NCBI RefSeq assembly: GCF_019734195.1
Contig: NZ_JAASHM010000024.1
Span: forward strand, 1-51,775
From: Clostridium sp. K13
GTDB lineage: Bacteria; Bacillota; Clostridia; Clostridiales; Clostridiaceae
Reading direction: 5' to 3'
Length of the DNA stretch: 51,775 nucleotides
Shown: piece by piece, positions 44,946 through 51,775 of the stretch
How positions within the stretch are numbered: the stretch's first letter is position 1
How the letters are laid out: every line of letters starts with the position of its first letter
Program-made: the position numbers and the translations under genes
Notes under the pieces: model-generated
Told to the model about the DNA's origin: nothing
What the model saw: the letters and a program-made list of their open reading frames with translations, nothing else
Database searches by the model: none

Positions 44946-45105
44946 CCTTAACTAATCACTTTATTAAGTGAAAAGTGAAGAAGTAAGAGTGAAAAGTGAG
45001 GGGAAAATTCAGCTAAGCTGAATTAAAATATATATTTTAAGAAACTGCAATGGCAGTTTTAACCTTAACTAATCACTTTTCACTTTTCTCTCTTCACTCT
45101 TACCT
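44946..45105. repeat. Palindromic intergenic element with flanking 16-bp direct repeat
   Basis: CCTTAACTAATCACTT occurs at 44946-44961 and 45063-45078. Between and after them, AAGTGAAAAGTGAAG-type sequence (from about 44966) is repeated inverted as CACTTTTCACTTTTC-type sequence (45074-45103). Two perfect small hairpins sit inside: AATTCAGCT-A-AGCTGAATT (45006-45024) and AAACTGC-AATG-GCAGTTT. No ORF. It lies between the unknown gene at 45149 and the GltD-like gene and may serve as a terminator. Confidence 0.75.
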
Positions 45106-45148
45106 TTAATAGCTTTCATATTTTTTCTTCTTTAGTAAGTTATAAAAT

Positions 45149-45721
45149 TTATTTAAGTATATCTAATACATAGTTCTTAAATTCTTCAAAACTTACTTTT
45201 TCAGTACTAGTTCCCTTATTTAACTTATTTGTAGCAAAATTATATTCTACTGTTCCATAACTAAACTTCGGGCTTGATATAATAACAATATCTTCATTTG
45301 CACTAAATATTGCTTTATTACCCATTGATATTTTACATAATTCTAAAAAGCTTTCTTCATTATTTAATTTTCCTTCATTAATCTTATTTAAAACAAAATT
45401 AAATAATGAATATCCTCCGCCTAATGATATCATACTATTATTTTCAATATAAAATACTTTATCTGTATTGTAAAAATATTTCATTTTTCCAAAGTTAACA
45501 GTTTTAAATTGAGAATTTAATTCTACACCTGCTAAATCATACTTATTAATTTCATCTTCAATAGATTCCCAAGCAATCTTTTGTTCTATAGCATTATTCT
45601 TAACTACTGAGTTAAATTTAAGAAGAGAGCTCTCCATATCTTTATCTGTATATATAATATTTTCATTTATTGCTACATTAAATTCTCCATTTTCATATGT
45701 TAAAGTTATTTTATTTCCCAT
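45149..45721 (-). CDS. Hypothetical protein
   Basis: A 190-residue protein I do not recognise. It is acidic and Asn-rich, with no signal peptide or membrane segment. It begins with short beta-like segments (KITLTYENGEFNVAINENIIYTD) and ends VSFEEFKNYVLDILK. The start is well supported by AAGGAGATTATT before ATG. It lies between ackA and the palindromic element and appears to be a single gene. A cytoplasmic soluble protein of about 21 kDa is all I can say. Confidence 0.75.
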   Translation of the reverse strand: MGNKITLTYENGEFNVAINENIIYTDKDMESSLLKFNSVVKNNAIEQKIAWESIEDEINKYDLAGVELNSQFKTVNFGKMKYFYNTDKVFYIENNSMISLGGGYSLFNFVLNKINEGKLNNEESFLELCKISMGNKAIFSANEDIVIISSPKFSYGTVEYNFATNKLNKGTSTEKVSFEEFKNYVLDILK

Positions 45722-45831
45722 AATAATCTCCTTATCTAATTAATAATAATTATTATTATAACATATACGTTATTATTAAAATACTCCATAAATTTTATAT
45801 TCATTCATTAGTATTTCCAAAGTATAAAAAT

Positions 45832-45870
45832 AGTGTGCTTAAGATTATTAAATAATCTTTATGGCACACC
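45832..45870 (-). terminator. Terminator of ackA
   Basis: GGTGTGC...AAGATTATT pairs with AATAATCTT...GCACAC (two stacked stems with an internal loop), followed on the minus strand by ATTTTTAT. Confidence 0.8.
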
Positions 45871-45881
45871 ATTTTTCTAAT

Positions 45882-47075
45882 TTACTTAACTAACTTTGCT
45901 GTATCTCTAGCAATCATTAATTCTTCATTTGTAGGTACTACATATACCTTTACTCTAGAACCTTCATTAGATATTTCTTGAATTTCACCTCTTAATTCAT
46001 TTTTCTCTTCATTAAGTGTAAATCCAAAGAATTCTAAACCATTTAATATTTCTTTTCTTGTAATAGCAGAATTTTCTCCTATTCCAGCAGTAAATACTAT
46101 AACATCTATACCGCCCATTGCTCCAGCATAAGCAGCAATTTGAGTTCTAACCTTATAATAGAATATTTCTAAAGCAAGTTTTGCTCTTTCATTACCAGCT
46201 TCTCCAGCTGCTAAAACATCTCTAAAATCTGATGATACTCCTGAAATTCCTAAAACTCCAGATTTTTTATTTAATAATTCATCTACTTGCTCTATTGTAT
46301 ATCCATGTTGTTCTATTAAGAAACTAATAACAGATGGGTCTATACTTCCTGATCTTGTTCCCATCATAACTCCTGCAAGTGGTGTGAATCCCATAGATGT
46401 ATCTACTGATTTTCCATTCTTAACAGCAGCTAATGAACATCCATTACCTAAGTGACATGTAACTATTTTTAAATCTTTTATATCTTTTCCCATAACTTTT
46501 GCTACTTTATTTGAAACATATTTATGAGATGTTCCATGGAATCCATATTTTCTTATTCCATATTTTTGATATAAGTCATATGGTAATGGACAAATATAAG
46601 AATGCTTTGGCATTGTTTGATGGAATGCTGTGTCAAATACTGCTACCATTGGAGTATTTGGCATTAACTCTTTACAAGCCTCAATTCCTATAACATTTGG
46701 TGGGTTATGTAATGGTGCAAGCACTATACAATCCTTAATTGATTGTAAAACTTCATCATTAATTAATACTGAATCTGAATATTTTTCTCCACCATGAACA
46801 ACTCTATGCCCTACTGCTGAAATTTCATCCATAGACTTAATAACTCCATGAACTGGATCAATTAATGCTTCTAATACTAACTTTATTGCGTCTTTATGGT
46901 TCTTTATTTCTGTATTTATTACATATTTATCTTTTCCTTCAACCTTTTGAGTTAATACAGATCCTTCAATTCCTATTCTTTCAACTAAGCCTTGAACCAT
47001 ACACTCTTCTGTGCTCATATCTATTAGTTGATATTTTAAAGATGAACTACCACAATTTATTACTAAAGTTTTCAT
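45882..47075 (-). CDS. ackA: Acetate kinase
   Basis: A 397-residue acetate kinase making ATP from acetyl phosphate in the acetate branch of fermentation. Start [18 protein letters not shown] at 47075 with AAGGAGTGTG upstream; the longer reading adds a non-family stretch. Signature [11 protein letters not shown] and FHGTSHKYV are present, with the ATP-binding GxGxG region [11 protein letters not shown] and the GTRSGSIDP motif. In many clostridia pta lies directly upstream; here the upstream gene is an unrelated glycosyltransferase-like gene 123 bases away. Confidence 0.97.
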   Translation of the reverse strand: MKTLVINCGSSSLKYQLIDMSTEECMVQGLVERIGIEGSVLTQKVEGKDKYVINTEIKNHKDAIKLVLEALIDPVHGVIKSMDEISAVGHRVVHGGEKYSDSVLINDEVLQSIKDCIVLAPLHNPPNVIGIEACKELMPNTPMVAVFDTAFHQTMPKHSYICPLPYDLYQKYGIRKYGFHGTSHKYVSNKVAKVMGKDIKDLKIVTCHLGNGCSLAAVKNGKSVDTSMGFTPLAGVMMGTRSGSIDPSVISFLIEQHGYTIEQVDELLNKKSGVLGISGVSSDFRDVLAAGEAGNERAKLALEIFYYKVRTQIAAYAGAMGGIDVIVFTAGIGENSAITRKEILNGLEFFGFTLNEEKNELRGEIQEISNEGSRVKVYVVPTNEELMIARDTAKLVK

Positions 47076-47198
47076 TTTCCCACACTCCTTCGAAAAAATT
47101 ATTATATATATATATAATAACACTAAATCTTTTAAATAATTAAAAAGATTCATTATTCTATTTTATCTGAAAACTCTGTGAAATACTCTCTTCTATAT

Positions 47199-48080
47199 CT
47201 ATAAAAAATTTTTAACTTCTTCATAATATATCTTTAATTGTTCAATATTAGCTATTACTTCTTCATATTTAGGAAAATCTTTAATTATTCTAACAATACA
47301 CCTTATACAAAACTCTTTCCTTTTATTAAAATCACTTCTCATTTCCTTCTTATATCCCCATGTATGAGTAAATAATTTTTGCTTATTAGAAAATAATTCT
47401 TCTAAAGTCATTATTTCATTAATATCGATATTTTTCATCTTAGCACACATGGATATTAATCTTTGTTCTGCAAAAACCATATTAGCTATTTTATCACTAT
47501 TATTATCTAAATTCTTCATAAAATTTATAGCTGATTCTGTATAATATTCTTTTAAATTTTCATTTGAAATATACATAAAAGCAGTATTACTAGGTAATAC
47601 TGTCCAATCTAATCCTTTATCTAAAAAATATCCATCTTTAAATTTAAAAAATTTTTTATTGGGATAAACTTCTTTTATTATTTTTTCCTTATGAATTACA
47701 CTTACTTGTGTGTTCTTCAAAATCTCCCTTATATTTTCCCAAACTATAAAATCAGTATCAATCATTACACATGGTGATTTTTGTTCTTTTAATGCATATA
47801 ACTTTCCTGCTGCCCAAAATACACTACTATCTATATTATAATCTATATTATCTAAAGATATTTCAATTCCTAAATCCCATATATTTTCTAATCCCATACT
47901 CTTATAATAATTAGCACCAATTTCATCAGTAATCATTTTTATACTTCCATTCTTTTCTCTCCACTTTAATGCTGAAAGAATAGTTGTTAATATTTCAAAA
48001 TCTTCTACATAATAATCCATATGTGGATTTATTGTAAAAAATGGTTTAGTCCAGTTTGAATGAAATGCTTCTATCATCAT
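47199..48080 (-). CDS. Glycosyltransferase-like protein (DUF6734-like), next to a small peptide gene
   Basis: A 293-residue soluble protein without signal peptide. It starts EAFHSNWTKPFF and contains MIDTDFIVWENI near 108-119, a DxD-type motif like the metal and nucleotide-sugar site of GT-A glycosyltransferases, and NTAFMYISNENLKEYY near 170. The HSxWTKP start and DTD motif recall the DUF6734 group, which I cannot confirm without a search. It follows a 63-residue peptide gene by 30 bases, in the same direction, so the peptide may be its substrate. Reaction and sugar are unknown. RBS: GAAAGGAAAGAT before ATGATG. Confidence 0.6.
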   Translation of the reverse strand: MMIEAFHSNWTKPFFTINPHMDYYVEDFEILTTILSALKWREKNGSIKMITDEIGANYYKSMGLENIWDLGIEISLDNIDYNIDSSVFWAAGKLYALKEQKSPCVMIDTDFIVWENIREILKNTQVSVIHKEKIIKEVYPNKKFFKFKDGYFLDKGLDWTVLPSNTAFMYISNENLKEYYTESAINFMKNLDNNSDKIANMVFAEQRLISMCAKMKNIDINEIMTLEELFSNKQKLFTHTWGYKKEMRSDFNKRKEFCIRCIVRIIKDFPKYEEVIANIEQLKIYYEEVKNFL

Positions 48081-48110
48081 ATCTTTCCTTTCTTCAGTAA
48101 TCTATCTAAT

Positions 48111-48302
48111 TTATATAAGATTTAGACCATATCCTCCTACACCAGATACATTATATTCTGAAGAAATACTTTTACTATTCTTTTTACTGATTGTTGAAAT
48201 ATAATTCCAATTACATTCACTTATTCTATTTATACTTTCCTCTTTATTTATACGTTTTTTCTTATTATAATCCTTAATTTTATAGCTTAATTTTTCTCTC
48301 AT
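48111..48302 (-). CDS. Small peptide, candidate precursor of a modified peptide
   Basis: A 63-residue peptide with a well-placed GGAGAAAGT site. Residues 1-30 are rich in Lys, Arg and Asn and look like a leader; residues 31-51 are Ser/Thr-rich (STISKKNSKSISSE); the end is Gly-rich, NVSGVGGYGLNLI. It has one Cys (30), no membrane segment and no signal peptide. A leader plus a short Ser/Gly-rich tail next to an enzyme gene is the layout of ribosomally made modified peptides, but no protease or transporter gene is adjacent. It could instead be a small regulator. Confidence 0.55.
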   Translation of the reverse strand: MREKLSYKIKDYNKKKRINKEESINRISECNWNYISTISKKNSKSISSEYNVSGVGGYGLNLI

Positions 48303-48313
48303 ACTTTCTCCTC

Positions 48314-48365
48314 AAAAAAAATATTATAGCACAGCAAATTACCATCAATTTACATATGCTATAAT
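48314..48365 (-). terminator. Terminator between prs-like gene and the small peptide gene
   Basis: On the minus strand ATTATAGCA pairs with TGCTATAAT (9 bp), with an inner AAATT/AATTT stem, followed by ATTTTTTTT. It starts 12 bases after the PRPP synthetase stop. The peptide's ribosome binding site follows directly after the T-run, and the 3' arm contains TATAAT, which could also be read as a -10. Confidence 0.8.
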
Positions 48366-48376
48366 ATATTATATTC

Positions 48377-49468
48377 TTATTCTTCTAATAAGTCACGTAT
48401 TACTCTTGTTGCATCCATATAAGAAGCAATAGACTTGTCATAATTTAATTTATTTATTATTTTTGATACTAATTCTGACATATCTACAGCTCTATACCAT
48501 TTAGAGTCACGTAATTCTTGTGGTATATATGTTAAATTAGTAGAGTATACTCTAGTTATTATTCCATCTTCACAGAATCTGTGGAACTTTTCTAATCCTT
48601 CTGTAAAGAATGCAAAAGTTGTTGCTACATAAACATTTCTTGCTTTTCTTTCTTTTAGTTCAACAGCTATATCAAGTACTGATTCGCCTGATGCTATCAT
48701 ATCATCAACTATTAATACATCTTTTCCTTCAACATCTCTTCCCATATATTCATGTTGTACTATAGGATTTTTACCATTTACTATTCTAGAGTGGTCTCTT
48801 CTCTTATAGAATAACCCTACATCTACCCCTAAAACACTTGAATAATAAATTGCTCTATCCATAGCCCCAGTATCTGGACTTATAACTATAAGCTTGTCTT
48901 TGTTTAACTCTAATGTATTTTCATTCTTTATAAGAGATTTTACTATATCATAAGTTGGATAGAAATTCTCAAAAGATAATAGAGGAGTTGCATTTTGAAC
49001 ATTAGGATCATGTACATCAAATGTAAGTACTTCGTGTACTCCTAGTCTTTCTAATTCTTGAAGTGCTAATGCACAATCTAAAGATTCTCTTCCCTTACGT
49101 CTATGTTGTCTTGACTCATATAAAAGTGGCATTATTACTGTAATTTTTGCCGCTTTCCCCCTAATTGCAGAAACAGTTCTCTTTATGTCTTGGAAGTGCT
49201 CATCTGGACCCTTATGATTAACGAATCCAAACATCTTATATGTACAACTATAATTACCAATATCACATAAAATGTATATATCCTTACCTCTTACACTTTC
49301 TGATATTTTGACCTTTCCCTCTCCGTTAGAAAATCTTATTTCATTAATTGGTATTAGGAACGATTCAGTAGTATTTCTCTTTTCTTGGATAAATTTATCA
49401 ATTGCATTTCCAAGTTCCTTACAACTTTCTAAAGCTATTATTCCTAATTCATGTTTTAATTCTGACAT
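48377..49468 (-). CDS. prs: Ribose-phosphate pyrophosphokinase (divergent PRPP synthetase)
   Basis: A 363-residue PRPP synthetase family protein, about 45 residues longer than the usual 315. The PRPP-binding loop VLIVDDMIASGES near 245-257 is intact, as is FDVHDPNVQNA, the equivalent of the conserved FDLHAxQIQGFF region. The usual ARQDRK motif appears as SRQHRRKGRESLD, so ATP binding or specificity may differ. It may be a second, specialised Prs of clostridia. Start is the ATG at 49468 with AAAGGGGAAAG; the codon before it (TTG) is not needed. Confidence 0.83.
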   Translation of the reverse strand: MSELKHELGIIALESCKELGNAIDKFIQEKRNTTESFLIPINEIRFSNGEGKVKISESVRGKDIYILCDIGNYSCTYKMFGFVNHKGPDEHFQDIKRTVSAIRGKAAKITVIMPLLYESRQHRRKGRESLDCALALQELERLGVHEVLTFDVHDPNVQNATPLLSFENFYPTYDIVKSLIKNENTLELNKDKLIVISPDTGAMDRAIYYSSVLGVDVGLFYKRRDHSRIVNGKNPIVQHEYMGRDVEGKDVLIVDDMIASGESVLDIAVELKERKARNVYVATTFAFFTEGLEKFHRFCEDGIITRVYSTNLTYIPQELRDSKWYRAVDMSELVSKIINKLNYDKSIASYMDATRVIRDLLEE

Positions 49469-49797
49469 CAAACTTTCCCCTTTACATTAAAATTTCAAAG
49501 ATTCAAATTTAATAATATATACTATATATAATATATACTATATAATGTATAGTATATATTATTTTAATAAAATTCCAATCATTAATAGTATATACCAAAC
49601 CCGAATATTAATAAATACTTATATAAAAATATTCTATTTTATTGTCATTTTTATTAACCTTTACTATTTTTTTCGCATATTTTTTCACTTTTTGTCAATA
49701 TATCATTTAATTTAAGAACAAATATTGATTAATATTTATATTTGATATAATTTATAAATACACTATTAAAGTTATAAATAATAAAAGGAGCTTATTT
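49469..49797. other. AT-rich divergent intergenic region with a palindrome
   Basis: 329 bases between the divergent prs-like and methyltransferase genes. It holds a perfect 13-bp inverted repeat, AATATATACTATA (49530-49542) with TATAGTATATATT (49548-49560), next to further ATATATACTATA repeats. Near the methyltransferase gene TATAAT (in TTGATATAATTT) is a possible -10. No ORF with a ribosome binding site was seen. Confidence 0.6.
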
Positions 49798-50403
49798 ATG
49801 AATGATATACAATATGAAAAACTACTTAATATAAAAACAACAGGAGAACAACAAGGTTTCTACGAATCACATCATTACAATAGATATGAAGCCACATCTT
49901 ATCTAGCTTTGGATTCACTCTTTAAACAGTATACATTAAATACTTCTGATCATTTAATAGATTTTGGCTGTGGAAAAGGAAGATTAGCTTTTTATATAAA
50001 CTATTATTATAATTCATTCGTTACAGGAATAGAAATGAACAATAATTATTATGACATATGTGAAAATAATAAAAAAAGCTATTTTAAAGCTTTCTCAAAA
50101 TCTAAAGATAAAATACAATTCTTAAATATTTTTGCAGAAGATTATAAAATATTACCACAAGATAATAAGTTTTATTTTTTTAATCCATTTTCAATACAAT
50201 TATTTATAAAGGTTTTAAATAATATTTTAATTTCAGTAGAAGAAAATCCTAGAGAAATAGATTTAATTTTCTACTATCCCTCTGAAGAATATATATATTA
50301 TATAGAAAACTATACAGCACTAACCCTAAGACAAGAAATACCTGTACATAACCTTTATCTAGTTGATAAGCGCCAAAAATTCTGCGTATATACACTTAAT
50401 TAA
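49798..50403 (+). CDS. SAM-dependent methyltransferase
   Basis: A 201-residue class I methyltransferase. SAM motif I is LIDFGCGKGRLAFYIN (about 54-69), the acidic residue is in VTGIEMNN (about 77), and motif IV-like FFNPFSIQLF is near 140. The overall form recalls small-molecule or rRNA-type methyltransferases related to class I family proteins in Firmicutes. Substrate unknown. RBS: AAAAGGAGC before ATG. It is a single gene ending at the base before dispersed element copy C. Confidence 0.83.
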   Translation: MNDIQYEKLLNIKTTGEQQGFYESHHYNRYEATSYLALDSLFKQYTLNTSDHLIDFGCGKGRLAFYINYYYNSFVTGIEMNNNYYDICENNKKSYFKAFSKSKDKIQFLNIFAEDYKILPQDNKFYFFNPFSIQLFIKVLNNILISVEENPREIDLIFYYPSEEYIYYIENYTALTLRQEIPVHNLYLVDKRQKFCVYTLN

Positions 50404-50757
50404 TAAACTGCGAACTACAGTGAGAACGAAAAATGGAATATTACTTTTCCGGTAAGCGGTGAAATTTTCACTTTGAATTTATATAATTGATTCCATAAAA
50501 TTTGCTAAAGTTTTTAAACTAGCTAGCGCGTCAAACAGTAAAAACTTCTTCACGCAAATTTTACTACATCAATTATTAAATTCTACAGCTTAATTTCAAT
50601 GCTTCTCTCCAAATTAATATTTCATTTTTTCTCTTCACTGTTTTTCTTAGTTTCCCGACTTATAGTTAACGACTCCTGCTACAAATTTGTATTACAAGTC
50701 GTTAACTTTATGGGGATTCTGCTTAAATTGTAGACTTAAGCTTTAGTTCGCAATTTA
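50404..50757. repeat. 354-bp dispersed element, copy C (terminal inverted repeats)
   Basis: Ends TAAACTGCGAACTA and TAGTTCGCAATTTA. It is the inverted equivalent of copy A and equal in length. Inside, CAGTGAGAACGAAAAATGG near 50418 is complementary, with mismatches, to sequence near 50612-50641, and TAAAATTTGC to GCAAATTTTA, giving a long imperfect hairpin; a second hairpin has arms GTTAACGACT and AGTCGTTAAC. The stop codon of the DUF488 gene (50755-50757) lies in its right terminal repeat. Confidence 0.9.
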
Positions 50758-51369
50758 TTTCAAGTGTTCTATACGGTAGCCTATTTCTTTATTAGCCATT
50801 TTATATCCTTCTTCAATCATTTCATCTCTATTTAAACTTTCTCCAGTTAAATCAGCAATAGTCATCTGTCCTCTATTACTAAAATATTTATCTAAAAGCA
50901 TTTCTTCTATATCCGTTTGTGATGCAATAGAATAATCATCTAATATATGTTTAACATTAAAGCCACATGTTTTTAATGTCTTACCTACTAATATTGAACG
51001 ATGACACCTTATGGGTTCTTGCATTGCTCCTAATAATGCTATTTTATATCCCTTATTACATCCATTTTTTAATCTTTCTATACCTTCTATAAACTCTTTT
51101 TCTTTTATTACTTTTTCAAAATCAGAATATCCTTCTTCATTATAAGATTGCTTGTTTATTCTATTAGCTGCTAATTCTTTACCCATATATACGTAAATAA
51201 ATCCAGCTTTATTTAAAGTATATTTTATAGTTTCCTTATCAAAATGAATATTATATTTTGAATAAGGTGTACCTCTAATATCAACAACACAATTAATATT
51301 ATAATATTTTAACATATCGATAAGTCTTTCAATTGAATAATTAGAATGTCCTATAGTATATATATCCAT
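50755..51369 (-). CDS. DUF488 family protein
   Basis: A 204-residue DUF488 protein: MDIYTIGHSNYSIERLIDML start, VVDIRGTPYSKYN (about 29-41) and LLGAMQEPIRCHRSILVG near 110-127 with the conserved Cys-His-Arg. The family is common in bacteria and its role is unknown; the CHR motif suggests a catalytic or metal site. The last codon and stop (Lys-TAA) run into the terminal repeat of element copy C, so insertion of the element may have set the 3' end. RBS: AGGAGAGAG before ATG. Confidence 0.85.
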   Translation of the reverse strand: MDIYTIGHSNYSIERLIDMLKYYNINCVVDIRGTPYSKYNIHFDKETIKYTLNKAGFIYVYMGKELAANRINKQSYNEEGYSDFEKVIKEKEFIEGIERLKNGCNKGYKIALLGAMQEPIRCHRSILVGKTLKTCGFNVKHILDDYSIASQTDIEEMLLDKYFSNRGQMTIADLTGESLNRDEMIEEGYKMANKEIGYRIEHLK

Positions 51370-51500
51370 GTCTCTCTCCTAGTAAATTTTATTTTATATT
51401 ATAATTATGTTTATATTAATTTATTTTTATAACAAAAAAGTATATAACCAATATACTACATACTTTATATATTAGACATTAATTGATTTTAACGAAAAAA

Positions 51501-51528
51501 AAGATACTTAGTATAAACTAAGTATCTT
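51501..51528 (-). terminator. Terminator of the 5S-linked RNA locus
   Basis: AAGATACTTAG pairs with CTAAGTATCTT on the minus strand, followed by eight T. There is no T-run on the plus strand, so it is oriented for the minus strand. Confidence 0.85.
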
Positions 51529-51530
51529 CT

Positions 51531-51645
51531 ACCTGGCAACGTTCATCGGGACAATTTTTTACGCTTCGATTAATCTCCACTAAATTACCCGAAAAAGGCA
51601 TAACATGTCTTTTTCCTCTCCCAGTGGTAGGTAGAACGTTGAATT
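51531..51645 (-). ncRNA. Candidate structured RNA copying the 5S rRNA tail
   Basis: On the minus strand the sequence opens with CAACGTTCTACC and closes with GAACGTTGCCAGGT, so its ends can pair (CAACGTTC with GAACGTTG). The last 14 bases equal the 3' end of the adjacent 5S rRNA. Inside are a GAAAAAG/CTTTTTC stem, a CGGG...CCCG hairpin extended by AATTT pairing, and CCACT/AGTGG that could form a pseudoknot with it. It lies between two terminators downstream of 5S. No family recognised; it may be a 5S-derived relic. Confidence 0.5.
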
Positions 51646-51674
51646 CTACTATTTTTTAATTTAAAATAAAAAAA

Positions 51675-51700
51675 AGTACTTAGCTTTAAACTAAGTACTT
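51675..51700 (-). terminator. Terminator of the rrn operon after 5S rRNA
   Basis: AAGTACTTAG and CTAAGTACTT form a perfect 10-bp stem; the minus strand continues with a long T-run. Confidence 0.9.
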
Positions 51701-51701
51701 A

Positions 51702-51775
51702 CCTGGCAACGTTCTACTCTCCCACACAGTCACCCGTGCAGTACCATTGACGCTGTAGAGCTTAACTTTCCTGTT
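51702..51775 (-). rRNA. 5S ribosomal RNA, 3' part
   Basis: The last 74 bases of a 5S rRNA gene, cut by the window end. The minus strand shows the conserved AACAGGAAAGTTAAGCTC and TGGGAGAGTAGAACGTTGCC near its 3' end. It is the end of an rrn operon that extends beyond the window. Confidence 0.95.

Noticed and set aside
46865..47143. A Leu-rich frame on plus opposite ackA
   Set aside because: Shadow of the ackA coding strand; no start signals.
51531..51645. tRNA or complete second 5S rRNA
   Set aside because: Only the tail and a short stretch match 5S; the conserved central 5S sequences and any tRNA arms are absent.

Overview
The window is very AT-rich, with short intergenic gaps, strong GGAGG ribosome binding sites and a low-GC anaerobe gene set: AsrABC sulfite reductase, a Spo0E-like sporulation regulator, acetate kinase, clostridial-type two-component and ABC modules, and an rrn operon end. 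This points to a Clostridium of the sensu stricto group. I cannot name the species from the sequence alone. No phage genes, transposases or CRISPR arrays are visible.

Layout. (1) 0.1-10.4 kb: a Spo0E-like small protein, then a glycan module made of a GH42 beta-galactosidase and a LipO/YtcP/LplB-type ABC importer (minus strand), facing a divergent YesN/YesM two-component system and a YesL-like membrane protein (plus strand). (2) 10.4-15.3 kb: a ugpA-ugpE-ugpB-type importer with a HAD phosphatase and a glycerophosphodiesterase, flanked by two near-identical terminators and preceded by a 17-bp perfect inverted repeat with PhoP-box-like hexamers. (3) 15.3-21.7 kb: a HAD hydrolase and a Bce-type antimicrobial peptide detoxification module (permease, ATPase, kinase, regulator) with a GNAT and a small DUF2871-like membrane protein between its halves. 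(4) 21.9-31.8 kb: a fused glycolipid glycosyltransferase/PlsY-like acyltransferase, an AraC regulator facing a heterodimeric ABC exporter, a DedA protein and an LtaS-type synthase. (5) 31.8-40.5 kb: RluF-type pseudouridine synthase, a CDF metal exporter, and a six-gene operon joining AsrABC to a nitrate reductase, a ferredoxin and an NAD/FAD oxidoreductase. (6) 40.5-49.5 kb: PHP phosphoesterase, infC-rpmI-rplT with its leader, an RNA methyltransferase, a GltD-like oxidoreductase, ackA, an unknown enzyme with a small peptide gene before it, and a divergent PRPP synthetase. (7) 49.8 kb to end: a methyltransferase, a DUF488 protein, an unexplained 5S-linked RNA locus and the 3' end of a 5S rRNA gene.

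How the parts work together. Two binding-protein-dependent importers lack their own ATPase and probably share one encoded elsewhere. The Asr/nitrate operon could take nitrate to nitrite and perhaps to ammonium. The Bce module, exporter, LtaS-like enzyme and glycosyltransferase/PlsY fusion all concern the envelope.

Most worth a second look: a 63-residue peptide gene with a Gly-rich C-terminus directly before a glycosyltransferase-like enzyme (47.2-48.3 kb), which looks like a minimal peptide-modification pair; a 354-bp element with terminal inverted repeats whose three copies all sit exactly between convergent genes; the glycosyltransferase/PlsY fusion; and a structured RNA candidate that copies the 5S rRNA tail.
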